This document shows, in pieces, positions 25,462 to 36,300 of a stretch of DNA of 39,131 nucleotides (positions are counted from its first letter, which is position 1; each line of letters opens with the position of its first letter). A program made the translations under genes and the position numbers. The stretch lies in contig JBDRED010000035.1 in assembly GCA_043820025.1 (NCBI GenBank), positions 1 to 39,131 of the forward strand, read 5' to 3'. The notes beneath the pieces were generated by a model. The model had not been told where the DNA came from. It searched no databases and worked only from the letters and a program-made list of their open reading frames with translations. Origin of the DNA: JBDRED01 sp043820025 [NCBI: Elusimicrobiota bacterium]. GTDB taxonomy: Bacteria > RUG730 > JBDRED01.

Positions 25462-28400
25462 ATGTTTATTTTTTGTAAAAATAGATTCCCGGGTAGGATT
25501 ATAGCCGGGTTATTGGTTTGTTTGTATTTGTTTGCTTCAAGCGGTATAACCTATGTCTTTTCATATCAATTATCCTTGCCAGAAAATACGATATTTACCA
25601 AGAAAAGCCTATGTTTGGATTCGAGCATTGGAACGATAATAGACGAGTATAATACGGATTCAGACAAAAGTATAATTATAATAGAAGATGTGCATTGTAA
25701 TAGGAAGGTGCAGGAGAGAATATTTAATACACTAAATGTTATTAAGGGTGAATGTGAGGATAGTTTTCATAATATCGGTATTGAAGGAGCGTGGGACACG
25801 ATAAATCCTTTTTTGCTCATGGCTATCCCGAGTGGTTATGGAATAATAGAGCCCATAATCGACGAGTTAATGTCTATTGGAGTATTGAGCGGAGCTGAAA
25901 AATACAAAACAATAAATCCTGATGTTAATTTATACGGAATAGAGAAAAAAGACGCTTATAAAGATAATTTTAAGCATCTAATAGAAGCAGAGGTTTATTA
26001 TCAGGGCGCTATACAGAGTCTGAAATGCTTAATGCGAGAATTAAGCGCAAATAGCGATAATGTGTTGTCTCAAAAAAATAGAGAAATAGAATTTTATGAA
26101 AATAGGTATAGCTCAGGAAAAATAGGCTTTAGGGAGCTTATTAATGCAATAAAGTATGGATTTGACGAGAACAATGTTGATGAAAGAAATTATCCGGAGC
26201 TGAAAAAGTCTCTGCTCATTTATGAAAAACAAAAAAAACTTCCTTTAGAATCTCTCATTATGTCTGAAGCCAGCAGTATTAGGAGCTATTTAAAAAATAT
26301 TCTGCCATTTAAAGATCAAGAAAAGTTAAGTAATAATGAAACAAACACTTCATATTACACATCTTTAGCCTCTCTTGTAAAAAAATATCGTATCAATATA
26401 AAGGAAAGATTTGCTTCATTGTATTCATATTTTGAATATTTGGATCTTTATAATTCTCTAAATCATGTCGCTCTTCTGCAGGAATACGAAAGTTATCTAT
26501 ATAAAATGAAAATATATCATTCCGCAAGCGAAAATGAGGAGAAATATATTTTTCTTAAATACTATCTTAACAAAGCCTCTGATATTATCGAAAATAAAGC
26601 TTCGATTCAAACGGTTGAAGACTTTTTAGCTAATGAAAAGAGGCTGTGGGAAACAATAAATAGTTTAAAATTAAATAAAGCTTCCGTAAAGGTTGTAAGA
26701 AAACAGATCAACTTAATGAAAAGGTTTTATTCTTCTGTATCGAAGAGGAACGAGTTTATTATAAAAAATAGTTTGTCTGCAGGTAATGTTAATAATAGGA
26801 AAGATGTTTCAGTTATTATAATCGGTGGATATCATACCAATGGTTTAACGAATTCTCTGCGTAATATGGGAATATCGTATAGGGTTATCAGGCCTTCTAT
26901 GGTTAACGCGGGGAATGATTCCGAAATTTATAGATCGAGGATCAAGGCGCAGACAGGACTCTTGATCAATAGTTTATCTCTAGACGCAATGAATATTATT
27001 CCATTATTTCAAGCTCTGGCTTTAGATGAAGAGGATATTTCAAGACAAAGAGAGATGGTGGAAGGCGTTTTAAAAGAAACAGGGATTAATAATTATATAG
27101 CAGCAATGGGCTGGAGCGATCTTACCTCTATTGATGGTGTTCAAAAAAAGACAGACTTAGCGGCAATCTGGCTGGCTTTAATAGCTAAAAAGATGGATGA
27201 GGCAGGATATACACAGAAAGACGCTAAAGATTTTTTTCTAAAGATGAATGAAATACTTCAAACAATGAACAGCAGTTATCAGATTAAAATGCGCGAAGTA
27301 GAGGTAGTGTTTGAAACAGAGAATTTTGAAAGAGGAATAGCCCTTGCGCAGTTTAGTAAAAAAGACGAAATAATAGAAAGGCTTGATAAACGGATAGCTA
27401 TGTTAAAGGAAGAAGACGGATTTACAAGGGACATAAAAGAGAAATTAAAAAGCGATTTAAGATTATTTTCAAGAGATAGGTTAATGAAACTTTACAGAGA
27501 TTTGAAGGTGGACGCAGCTTTATTAGTGGAAAAGCCGAGCGTTAGGAGATGGAATGGCGTTAGAAAGAAAGCAGGAGCAATAAAGGCTCAAGATAAAGGG
27601 CTTAATCTGGATGACATAGAAGCTGGAAGTGTTTTTTTTGAACAATGGGATAGCGAAGCTTTAAAATTAATAAAACAAAACTATGTTCTCAATGAATATA
27701 GTGCCAAAGATTTTTTAAGGCTTCAAGGAAAAACATTGCTTCACCAAGGCATGGTAAATGAAATGACTAACTTATTTGAAGGTTCAACTATCAAGTTCAT
27801 TGTTCCTGAATTGGTTGGTAATGGGGTTGAGGTTGAGACAGCTCAGATTTGGGTTAAAGGTCCAAATATAGGGCTTAAGGGAAATACTGTGTATATTACA
27901 GAAAGAGCTTTAGCTACTCTTGAGCTGGATAAGATGCGCAGGTCTAAGGACTCTTTTAATAGGTCTCTCCGGGAGATGAGAGAGCATGAAGATATAGATT
28001 TTACATTATTATCAATATTAGAAAAGAGATCGAGAAGTGAATCTACCTCTGCTTTAGAGAATCATCTTAATGATTTGGTTGGGGAATCTGCCAAAAATGA
28101 GATAATGGAAAAAATCAATCATGGTACACTGTATAGCACTCATTATACCGCTATGAGGTATTCGGGGAGGAAATTTAAAAAGTATAGACACTTCATTGCT
28201 TCTGGATTTAGGTTTTTAATAGGAAAGAGGCTTGGAAAGATGCCTAAAGAAAAAAGAGGCGTGCTGGAAAAGCTGGACCTTGCAACACTAGAAGAGCTGG
28301 AAGTAAGATTAAACGCTGAGCAAAAGCAGGCCGGATCAGCAAACTTTAGGGACCAACACTTTATATCTGATATACACGGAGCAGCAGGAAAGTTTTTATT

Positions 28401-31400
28401 TGATCTTTGCGCAATCTTGGAGTTAGAAGAGTTAGAGGAAGTTAAAGAGCTTCGTCTTGCAATTGATGAAGAAAAAAAACATCTCATAAATGATGCGGAT
28501 ATTTCAGAAAAACTACCGCATATAATTCATGAACAGATCCAAAAAAAAGGTATTACGCTTCGAAAACTCTTAAAGAAAAAAATTGAAATTATTGAAAAAA
28601 AGAATATAGATGATTCCGTTCTTATAGATAAAATTGCAGAATATTATTCTGATTTAGATATCTTCTTTTTAGGAGATATAGGGGATAGGGGGCCTTATGG
28701 GCTTGAGGTGTTTAAAATATTAAAAGAATTGAAAGATTTTGGGCTTTTAAGATCCGCCATTACAGGTAATCATGATTTCTGGATGATGTTAAATCTTAAT
28801 GGGTGGCATCTGCCGTTTTATGAGGGTTATGATTTCTATGAAAGAAAGGTTTCCAGAGTAAGGTTTTATAAAGATTATGGAGAGGGCCATCCAAAGAGGC
28901 TCTTTACAAAAGAGCTTAGGGATTTTCTTATGGAGCGTGAAATAGTAAAAAAGGATAAGGTTAATCCAAATCTGGTATATCTGGCTATGGACGTGAGCGA
29001 TAAAGACATAATGGATATTATATTCAAAGAACGTGATTTAAAGGATGCGAATGGGAAGCTTTTAACCGGTGAAGCTGTTTTAAAATGGTTTGAGGTATTT
29101 TCAGCAGAGGAAAAAACACAAATTGCACAGCTTGGCGGTAATACAGAAAGTGTAAGAAAGAATTGGTGGCGCGGAAAACTCGATGAATATAATAAGGAAC
29201 AAGATGAGTTGCAGAAAAGGATGGATTTTATTTTTAAAAATATTAAAGAAGGGGAGAAAGTCTCTTATAAAGACGTGGCTTTAAGAGTGAAAGATTTATA
29301 TGGTGATATTAATAAAAAAATAACGGCTGAGATTAAACGGAAAGAAGAGGAACTGAAAAACTTGGAACAAGAGCTTAAAGATATGGAACAAAATACTCCT
29401 GAAATAATAGAACAAAAACGTCAAGCGATACAAGAAAAGAAAGATGAAATAGTATCGCTAAATAAATTTTGGGAGCCGGCGCTTAAATTATTAAATGATT
29501 TAAGGGGAAACTATTTTAACACAGATGTTAACGCAGGCTTTAGAGCAGTAGGCAGAATGTCTGTGGAGTGGTGGGAAGACAGGCAGATGGAGCTGGAAGA
29601 AATGATGGCTGAATATAAAGATTATATTGACTTAAATAATTATGCTTGGGAAGAAATTAAAGGTTATATGGCTCATGCAACAGATTTGATGCGGGATAGA
29701 AAAAAAGAAAAAACAGATTCCTTGAAACATACTGGGCAAGATATCTTAGCTTATAGAGCATTTAACGCTATTATGAATAGAAACTATGAAAGTTCAGAGT
29801 GGTGGGCTCTTGACTGGAGCTGGCATGGCGGTTGGGGCCCTACGTTTATGGCGGAACTTGATAAGATGTCGGGGTTAAAAAAAGGCGAAACAAACGGCAG
29901 TAACTATATGCGTTCCCAAGAATTTAAGGAAATGGCAGAATTTTCCAAGAAAAACTTTACATTATACAGTTTTACCTCTCAAGGAGATCTACTTACGCAC
30001 TCCGCATTGCCTATTGAGACAGATAAAAAAAGTCCATACTATGGAACGGTTGTTTTTACATATAAAGGAGAAGTCTATGCGGGTAAAAGAATATTTGAAG
30101 GTTTGGACAAGATACAAGATACTATAAGGAATGCTGATTTAAGTACTTCAAAAGGCTTTGATGATGTAAGGGAAGCCGCAAATCTCGTTAATTCCTGGTA
30201 TGCTGACGCTACTACAATATTTAAATCAAAACATCTTATGGCATACAGGGAAATAGGATGGAGAAATATTTTAGACAGCATAGGTGTTACAGGCAGGTGG
30301 TTACAGGGCCATAATGATTTCTGGCAAAAATTTAATCCTGAAGGGTTAGAGATGTGCGATCAGGATGCTGTGGTTTTTTTGGATCATGGACTTGGGCCTA
30401 TGTATGAGTATGTAGGCGGGAGCATAGGGATCTGTTACAGCAGAGCATTATATAAGTTTGTTAGAAGGTTTGGAAGAGAAACAACGAAGGAATTGTTAGA
30501 TAAAGGAATACTATCAAAAGAGGCTGGCATGAAGGGCGAAGAATATTTGTTATTAAATAATAGAGAAAGACCTGCTGATATAGACGGGGGATTATGGGAA
30601 AGGATATGCGGTTTCTTTGATAATACTGAAGAGAGTTTTTTTGTTTTGGGCTTTGAAACAAAGGATTCTATAAGGCCAAAAAGAAATCCGAATATAACTC
30701 CTAAGAAGAGTAAAGGAGAAACTATTAAGCTTAAAACAAGATCATCTCATGTTGATGCTGAGGGAGCCTATGTAACGAAAAATGTCGCAGTTAAAAGAAA
30801 GGATCTTTTAACAGAGCGGAAGAATTTAGTCATGAAGATGATAGCTGAGCTCTCTGATGATCCGTTAGATATTTGGCAGGTTATAATCGAGAACTTTGGG
30901 GAGGGTATTTTAAAAGCAAAAGGCAAGTATGATAAAAAAGACGTAGAAATTAGTGACATAATCGAAAAGAGATTAAAGTTTGGCACAGATGAATGGAGAG
31001 GCACGATTGGCAGTGATTTTAACCCTTTAAATGCGGCAATTATGTTTTATGCAATTGGGAAGTATTTAAAAGAGAAAGACGGCGGCTTTCCTGAAGACGA
31101 ATATTTTTTAATTGGAGTTGACACAAGAAAAGGCGGATATGAGACCGCAAAAATTGGAGCGCGCATTCTTGCGGGATTTGGAATAAAGACCATTATCCCT
31201 GAAGCTGATGATGTCTATTCCACTACTCCGCAGTTAGCATACCATATTAATAATGATCGGATTTCTATCGCCGGCAGAGATTATAAGATTGGATTGGGAG
31301 CTGTTATTACAGCAAGGCATAGTAAACATGATATAAATGGCATTAGTCTTTTTAGTAATAAGGGACAAATTCCAGTGGATGCGATGAGAGGAGAGGTAAT

Positions 31401-33294
31401 AAAGAATGTGCAGTCTTTTTCAGAGCAGATAAAAAGTAAGAAAGGTTTTGGAGAGATAGTAGCATTTGAAGAAGGTATTACAGATGGAGTAATAAAGACT
31501 TTTTCAGCGGATGATATACTAGACGATTATGTCGAATATTGTAAGGATGAGGTTTCTGAAACGCTGGGAAGTGAGCCTAAATTAAAAGAGCTGGATATGC
31601 CGCTTTTCGATAATATGCATGGCGCTATGTATAGGACAGCTATAGCGTTCCTTAAAAGTATGGGCCTAACAGAGGAGAAGGCTAAGCGGCGAATTCTGCA
31701 TGGCTCTTCAGATATTCCTGCGGGTTATTATCCTAATCCAACGGAAATTAATACAGGCGCGTTGTGCTTATGGTCCTGCGCAAATGATATGACATTGATT
31801 GTAGGTAACTCTGAAATAGAAATGCATAATCTGTCTTATGATGATATTGAAAGGCTTATGTATGGGGAAGAGATTATCGTTAAAGGCGTAAAATTAAGTT
31901 TTAGAATAAGCGGCGCAGCTGGTTTTTGGGACAGAAAGAATAATGCGCAAAAGGTTTTAAAAGATTTACTTAAGGGGAATAAAGTCAGCGTATTAGTAAA
32001 TGGCGGTAATGTAGAATTATCAGCTAAGATGATAGAGTCTGACGTGCAGAATTTATATATAGCTTTTAACAGCGACGCAACAAGGGTTGGGTTTGTGCAA
32101 AAAGGAAGGTATGTTGATTTTAATGAAACAGCAGTGTTCTTAGCTTATGGGAACATACTCAATATTTTAGATGATTTGAAGACTGCAAAAACTCAAGGGA
32201 AACTGGCTGAGTTTAAACATAAGTATCACAAATTAATTACTGGCGATAAATTAAAAATTCAATTAGGAAGAACTATTGCGTCGTCGCATGGCTTGGATAA
32301 GGTTGTTGATTTTTTTAAAGAAGGCAATGGAAAAGATGTGGTCAGTGAGGCGTGTAAAGATACGGGAATATATATAGATTTTGTTTGTGAAGAGACAGAG
32401 GTAGGATTTGCTGCATTAGCCGGGTTGATGGATGAGTCAATATTATGCATGGAGTCAAGCGGCCATATGGGCCTAAATGCGCAGACTTGGGATGACGCTT
32501 TTCTTACGGGAATTAAATTATGGGGTTTAATGAAAAAAAATAAAATATCAGATTTAGATAAGAGGTGTAAAGAGGTATTAAAATTGATCGGTTATGAGGC
32601 ATATTTTATGGAAGAGATTAAGGAGTTTACCGGAAAAGCATCAAATTTTGAAAGTATAAAAGAAAAGATATCGGATAAGAAAAAAATAGAGGATGAATTT
32701 GGAGAAATATTGAAAGCTAATATGCTAAGTTCTTATTTTATTATAGACCAAGATGACAAACATGCTCAGCTTGATGGTATTAGGTTATCATTCAATAATA
32801 ACAGCGCTTGGCTCCTTATAAGGCCAAGCGGCACTGAAAATAGTATCCGCATCTATGCTGAGGCGCAAACAGAGGCAGAACGGGATCTTCTTCTGCAATT
32901 TGGGCTGAAAATTATTGATAGAGAGCAGTATAAGGCATTTCCTGAAGCGTGTTTAAGATATCTAATTGAAAAAGAAGAATATAAAAACTTTGCAGATACA
33001 ATAAATATCTTAAGAGAAAAAAGATTGGAATCTACAGTGCTTTTAAATATTCTAAGAGGCCTGCAGTCCGGGAAAATAACACATGCTGAAGTAGATAATA
33101 TTTCTGAATTAGCAAACAATACTATTTTAAGAGTTGTTCTAAATAATGCGCCGGAAGTTTTTAGTGAAAATATACTTGCTGCTCTTGGAGCGGTTTCCGT
33201 TATGTTCGAGGGATTAAAGCCGAATTTACTATCTCAACATCAAATTAGCGATCTTGAATCTGACAAGTTCGCAAGAATAATGCAGGCAGCATAA
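25462..33294 (+). CDS. Giant protein A: TIKI-like + class III FBPase + degenerate phosphohexomutase
   Basis: A 2610-residue fusion. Residues 1-35 form an export-like hydrophobic N-terminus. Residues ~70-480 are a TraB/ChaN(TIKI)-like domain (inferred): EDVHCN (E75, H78), GIEGAWD (E108), GGYHTNG (H458). Residues ~665-955 are unassigned. Residues ~965-1680 match class III fructose-1,6-bisphosphatase: SDIHG (D970, H972), GDIGDRG (1071-1077), GNHD (1102-1105), LLTHSALPI (H1513), YAGKRIFEG, and GH (1616-1617), with an inserted coiled coil near 1288-1335. Residues ~1834-2480 are a phosphohexomutase: FGTDEWRGTIG, but TARHSK has Arg1952 for the phosphoserine and the metal loop reads NSDATR (2203-2208); RPSGTE is intact (2454-2459). 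The last ~130 residues are unassigned. TAGGAGG precedes the ATG. Domain calls for FBPase and hexomutase are firm; location and substrate are not. Confidence 0.85.
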   Translation: MFIFCKNRFPGRIIAGLLVCLYLFASSGITYVFSYQLSLPENTIFTKKSLCLDSSIGTIIDEYNTDSDKSIIIIEDVHCNRKVQERIFNTLNVIKGECEDSFHNIGIEGAWDTINPFLLMAIPSGYGIIEPIIDELMSIGVLSGAEKYKTINPDVNLYGIEKKDAYKDNFKHLIEAEVYYQGAIQSLKCLMRELSANSDNVLSQKNREIEFYENRYSSGKIGFRELINAIKYGFDENNVDERNYPELKKSLLIYEKQKKLPLESLIMSEASSIRSYLKNILPFKDQEKLSNNETNTSYYTSLASLVKKYRINIKERFASLYSYFEYLDLYNSLNHVALLQEYESYLYKMKIYHSASENEEKYIFLKYYLNKASDIIENKASIQTVEDFLANEKRLWETINSLKLNKASVKVVRKQINLMKRFYSSVSKRNEFIIKNSLSAGNVNNRKDVSVIIIGGYHTNGLTNSLRNMGISYRVIRPSMVNAGNDSEIYRSRIKAQTGLLINSLSLDAMNIIPLFQALALDEEDISRQREMVEGVLKETGINNYIAAMGWSDLTSIDGVQKKTDLAAIWLALIAKKMDEAGYTQKDAKDFFLKMNEILQTMNSSYQIKMREVEVVFETENFERGIALAQFSKKDEIIERLDKRIAMLKEEDGFTRDIKEKLKSDLRLFSRDRLMKLYRDLKVDAALLVEKPSVRRWNGVRKKAGAIKAQDKGLNLDDIEAGSVFFEQWDSEALKLIKQNYVLNEYSAKDFLRLQGKTLLHQGMVNEMTNLFEGSTIKFIVPELVGNGVEVETAQIWVKGPNIGLKGNTVYITERALATLELDKMRRSKDSFNRSLREMREHEDIDFTLLSILEKRSRSESTSALENHLNDLVGESAKNEIMEKINHGTLYSTHYTAMRYSGRKFKKYRHFIASGFRFLIGKRLGKMPKEKRGVLEKLDLATLEELEVRLNAEQKQAGSANFRDQHFISDIHGAAGKFLFDLCAILELEELEEVKELRLAIDEEKKHLINDADISEKLPHIIHEQIQKKGITLRKLLKKKIEIIEKKNIDDSVLIDKIAEYYSDLDIFFLGDIGDRGPYGLEVFKILKELKDFGLLRSAITGNHDFWMMLNLNGWHLPFYEGYDFYERKVSRVRFYKDYGEGHPKRLFTKELRDFLMEREIVKKDKVNPNLVYLAMDVSDKDIMDIIFKERDLKDANGKLLTGEAVLKWFEVFSAEEKTQIAQLGGNTESVRKNWWRGKLDEYNKEQDELQKRMDFIFKNIKEGEKVSYKDVALRVKDLYGDINKKITAEIKRKEEELKNLEQELKDMEQNTPEIIEQKRQAIQEKKDEIVSLNKFWEPALKLLNDLRGNYFNTDVNAGFRAVGRMSVEWWEDRQMELEEMMAEYKDYIDLNNYAWEEIKGYMAHATDLMRDRKKEKTDSLKHTGQDILAYRAFNAIMNRNYESSEWWALDWSWHGGWGPTFMAELDKMSGLKKGETNGSNYMRSQEFKEMAEFSKKNFTLYSFTSQGDLLTHSALPIETDKKSPYYGTVVFTYKGEVYAGKRIFEGLDKIQDTIRNADLSTSKGFDDVREAANLVNSWYADATTIFKSKHLMAYREIGWRNILDSIGVTGRWLQGHNDFWQKFNPEGLEMCDQDAVVFLDHGLGPMYEYVGGSIGICYSRALYKFVRRFGRETTKELLDKGILSKEAGMKGEEYLLLNNRERPADIDGGLWERICGFFDNTEESFFVLGFETKDSIRPKRNPNITPKKSKGETIKLKTRSSHVDAEGAYVTKNVAVKRKDLLTERKNLVMKMIAELSDDPLDIWQVIIENFGEGILKAKGKYDKKDVEISDIIEKRLKFGTDEWRGTIGSDFNPLNAAIMFYAIGKYLKEKDGGFPEDEYFLIGVDTRKGGYETAKIGARILAGFGIKTIIPEADDVYSTTPQLAYHINNDRISIAGRDYKIGLGAVITARHSKHDINGISLFSNKGQIPVDAMRGEVIKNVQSFSEQIKSKKGFGEIVAFEEGITDGVIKTFSADDILDDYVEYCKDEVSETLGSEPKLKELDMPLFDNMHGAMYRTAIAFLKSMGLTEEKAKRRILHGSSDIPAGYYPNPTEINTGALCLWSCANDMTLIVGNSEIEMHNLSYDDIERLMYGEEIIVKGVKLSFRISGAAGFWDRKNNAQKVLKDLLKGNKVSVLVNGGNVELSAKMIESDVQNLYIAFNSDATRVGFVQKGRYVDFNETAVFLAYGNILNILDDLKTAKTQGKLAEFKHKYHKLITGDKLKIQLGRTIASSHGLDKVVDFFKEGNGKDVVSEACKDTGIYIDFVCEETEVGFAALAGLMDESILCMESSGHMGLNAQTWDDAFLTGIKLWGLMKKNKISDLDKRCKEVLKLIGYEAYFMEEIKEFTGKASNFESIKEKISDKKKIEDEFGEILKANMLSSYFIIDQDDKHAQLDGIRLSFNNNSAWLLIRPSGTENSIRIYAEAQTEAERDLLLQFGLKIIDREQYKAFPEACLRYLIEKEEYKNFADTINILREKRLESTVLLNILRGLQSGKITHAEVDNISELANNTILRVVLNNAPEVFSENILAALGAVSVMFEGLKPNLLSQHQISDLESDKFARIMQAA

Positions 33295-33313
33295 TATAAT
33301 ATAAGGGGGTGGT

Positions 33314-36300
33314 ATGCAATTTAAAAAAGAAAGATTCGGGCTGTTAGGCAGGAGTTTTATTTCGTTCATTGTTTGTGTGTTTATGCTGTCAGGGAGCGGT
33401 ATTGAGTATGTATTAGCGTCAAGCGGTTTAGCTGTTAATATGAAGGCGCAAAATAATTCTCTGTATAGCGGGCTGATATTAGCTGAAGGTATTGGTTCGG
33501 TATCTGAAAGATTTCAGGGGAAAACAGACGATACGGTTATATTAATACAAGACCTTCACTGCAACAGCGTTGTGCAGAAAAATATTTCAGATATACTTTC
33601 CTATATAAAAAATGTTTATGGAGATAAATTCAATAGAATTTCAGTGGAAGGCTCATGGGGCGAGCCGGATACATCTATACTTGGAAGCGTGCCAAAAGGG
33701 TATGGCATTAAGGAGTCATTAATAGACGATCTGATAGGCAGGGGGCTTATAACAGGCGCAGAGAAATTTGCTATAGAAAATCCCGGAGAAGTTTTGCTTG
33801 CGGGGATAGAGGATAGAAATATTTATTTAAAAAACTTTTCCGCATTATGCGACGCAGGAAAATATCAGGGCAGGGCTATTGATGCGATAAATATAATCAA
33901 AAATTATCTTGAGGAAGATACAAAAAAACTATATGCAAAGGATTTAACGAATCTCATAGGTATTAAAAAGAGATATGAAGAGGGGAAGATCGGGTTAAAT
34001 GAGTATTTAAAATATTTAGAGGATGAATCTAAAAGAGTTAATATTGATTTAAATAATTTTAAGGAAATAAAAAAGCTCTTAAAGGTTTATGAGAAAGGAG
34101 AAGAATTTAGGGGCGTTTCAAATATGACTCTTATTCAAAGGGACGCTTTTGTAGTAGAGAAATCCCTGAATAAGTATTTAAGTGATGATGAATCAGTAAA
34201 GCTGGAAGAATATAGACTCCGGAAAAGCGCGAGATATTATGACTATTTATTACTATTAATTAGAAATAAAAATATAATTATTGGAAATATATATCCTAAA
34301 TTGGAACGCTATCTAAGTTATATTGAGCTAAGTTCCGGAATTAATGCCGCAGTTGTTTTGGATGAGCGTCACAGATTGGAATATGGCCTTGAAACAACTA
34401 TGGCGGGCAATAAAAAAATTGAAAACATTGTATATCTAAATTATTTTACAAATCTATTAAAGGGTTTTATTGCTAATGAGATAACTTCTAATCAGGTCGA
34501 GAGATTCAATGCGAATATGGATGAGTTTATGAGAGATTTATCTATCTATCTTGAATCTAAGGGATCTGATTATGATGGAATATTAATTAATATTAATAAT
34601 ACTCTCTCTGCAATGAGGAATTTTTATAAATATGCAGATATTAGAAACAGCGTTTTGGTAAAAAATCTTTTAAAGAAATCAAATGGCCTTGATGTTGTGT
34701 TAGCCGGAGGTTATCATACAAATGGAATGGGTAATGAGCTTCGAGCGAGAGGAATATCCTATATGGTTATAACTCCGGGCATTTGCGATGCGGAATTAGA
34801 TGATAATTATAAAAAGCGGCTTAAGGCTCAGTCAGGTTTGATAAATGATGATATTAAGATTAATAAGGATATGCTAAATGTGTGGTCAGTGTTTATAAAT
34901 GCAGGTATAGATCTTGAAGGCCAAAAGCAAATTATTAAAAGCATGGTAGGAGATGATCTAAACCTATATTTAAAAGGCTTGAATCTTCCTGAGATAAGTT
35001 CAATAGATGATATTACAGAAAGATCTCAAATAGCGGCAGTATGGTTAGCGTTTATTAAGAAACATATAGAGATGAATAAAATTAATGCTGAACAAATACA
35101 ACCGGTTTTTGAGAGTATGAACAAAACATTGGAGGATATAAATCCTGATTATAAGATAGAGATTAAAGATGAAGAAGTAATATTTATTTTTGGAGGATTT
35201 AGACAGGCAGTTGATAAAGAAAGATTTTTAAATGCAAATATTCTTAGGGAAAGCCTAATGAATAGGGTTTCACGTCTTAAAGAAGCGGATGGTTTCTCTG
35301 ATGATATTGACGGGCATAAAGGCGTAAAAAGTGTAATTATGGATAAGATAAATAATCCTCAAACCCCTTTTGATGATTTAGCAGCTCTTTCAAAAACGCT
35401 CAGAAATACTGATGTATTCGATACTTATATAGGGTTGATAGCTGTTATGGGAAATGAATTATTAGAGGCCTGGACAGGCAAGAAAACAATAAGAGGTTTT
35501 AAAAAATGTAGTATTAGAGAAATGATAAAAGAGAATATTGAGTTTGGAACGAGCGGCTGGAGAAGCGAGATAGGCAATGGATTTAATCAATTGTATATTG
35601 CTATTGTGTTTGATTCTATTGCGGGGTATTTAGGTGATGAGACAAATGCTGGTAGATTTAATAAGGATGACGAATATTGTCTGCTTGGCTTTGATACGCG
35701 GGATATGGGTTATGAAGCCGTAAGAATTGGAGCAAGGATATTAGCAGGATATGGAATAAAAAGTATTGTTGCTCAGTCAGACGATCAATACTTAAGCACT
35801 CCTCAGATGGCATATATGATTAATCAAGGTGAGATTATTGTTAATGGTGAAATATGTAAAATAAAGACAGGCGCGTATGTAACTGCGAGCCATAATGTAA
35901 AGACAGATAATGGAATAAAGATATTTGAAAAGCAGGGTGGCAGCATGCCTGCAGGGAGCGCTGCTCCGAAACAGATGACAGACGCAGTAACTGCTAAAGC
36001 AAAGACATTTGATTCTCAAATGAAGGATAAAAAAGGATTTAGAAGCGTAAAAAGATACGAGGAAGCTTTAAGTGAAGGATTGGTTGTAGAGATTAAAGCG
36101 CAAGATGCGCTTGGGCCGTATATGGAATATGTTAAGAGAGAATCTTCAACTCAAAAGCTGACTGATAATATATTTATAGATGTGAATCACGGCGGAGCCG
36201 GCGAGGCAGCGGCTCAGCTTACAGATAATGTTTTACATAAAAACCCGGGCCTTCCAGATGGTTTTCATCCAAATCCTGATTTCGCGCATGCAGGCGCCGC

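Noticed and set aside
25462-33294. Giant gene as an artefact of merged neighbouring genes
   Set aside because: The frame is open over 7.8 kb with coherent coding use throughout, and the tandem paralogue repeats the same N-terminal and mutase order, so a real fusion is more likely.
35792-36019. Reverse-strand frames within the giant genes
   Set aside because: They are short, lack start-site context and lie over conserved mutase motifs on the + strand.
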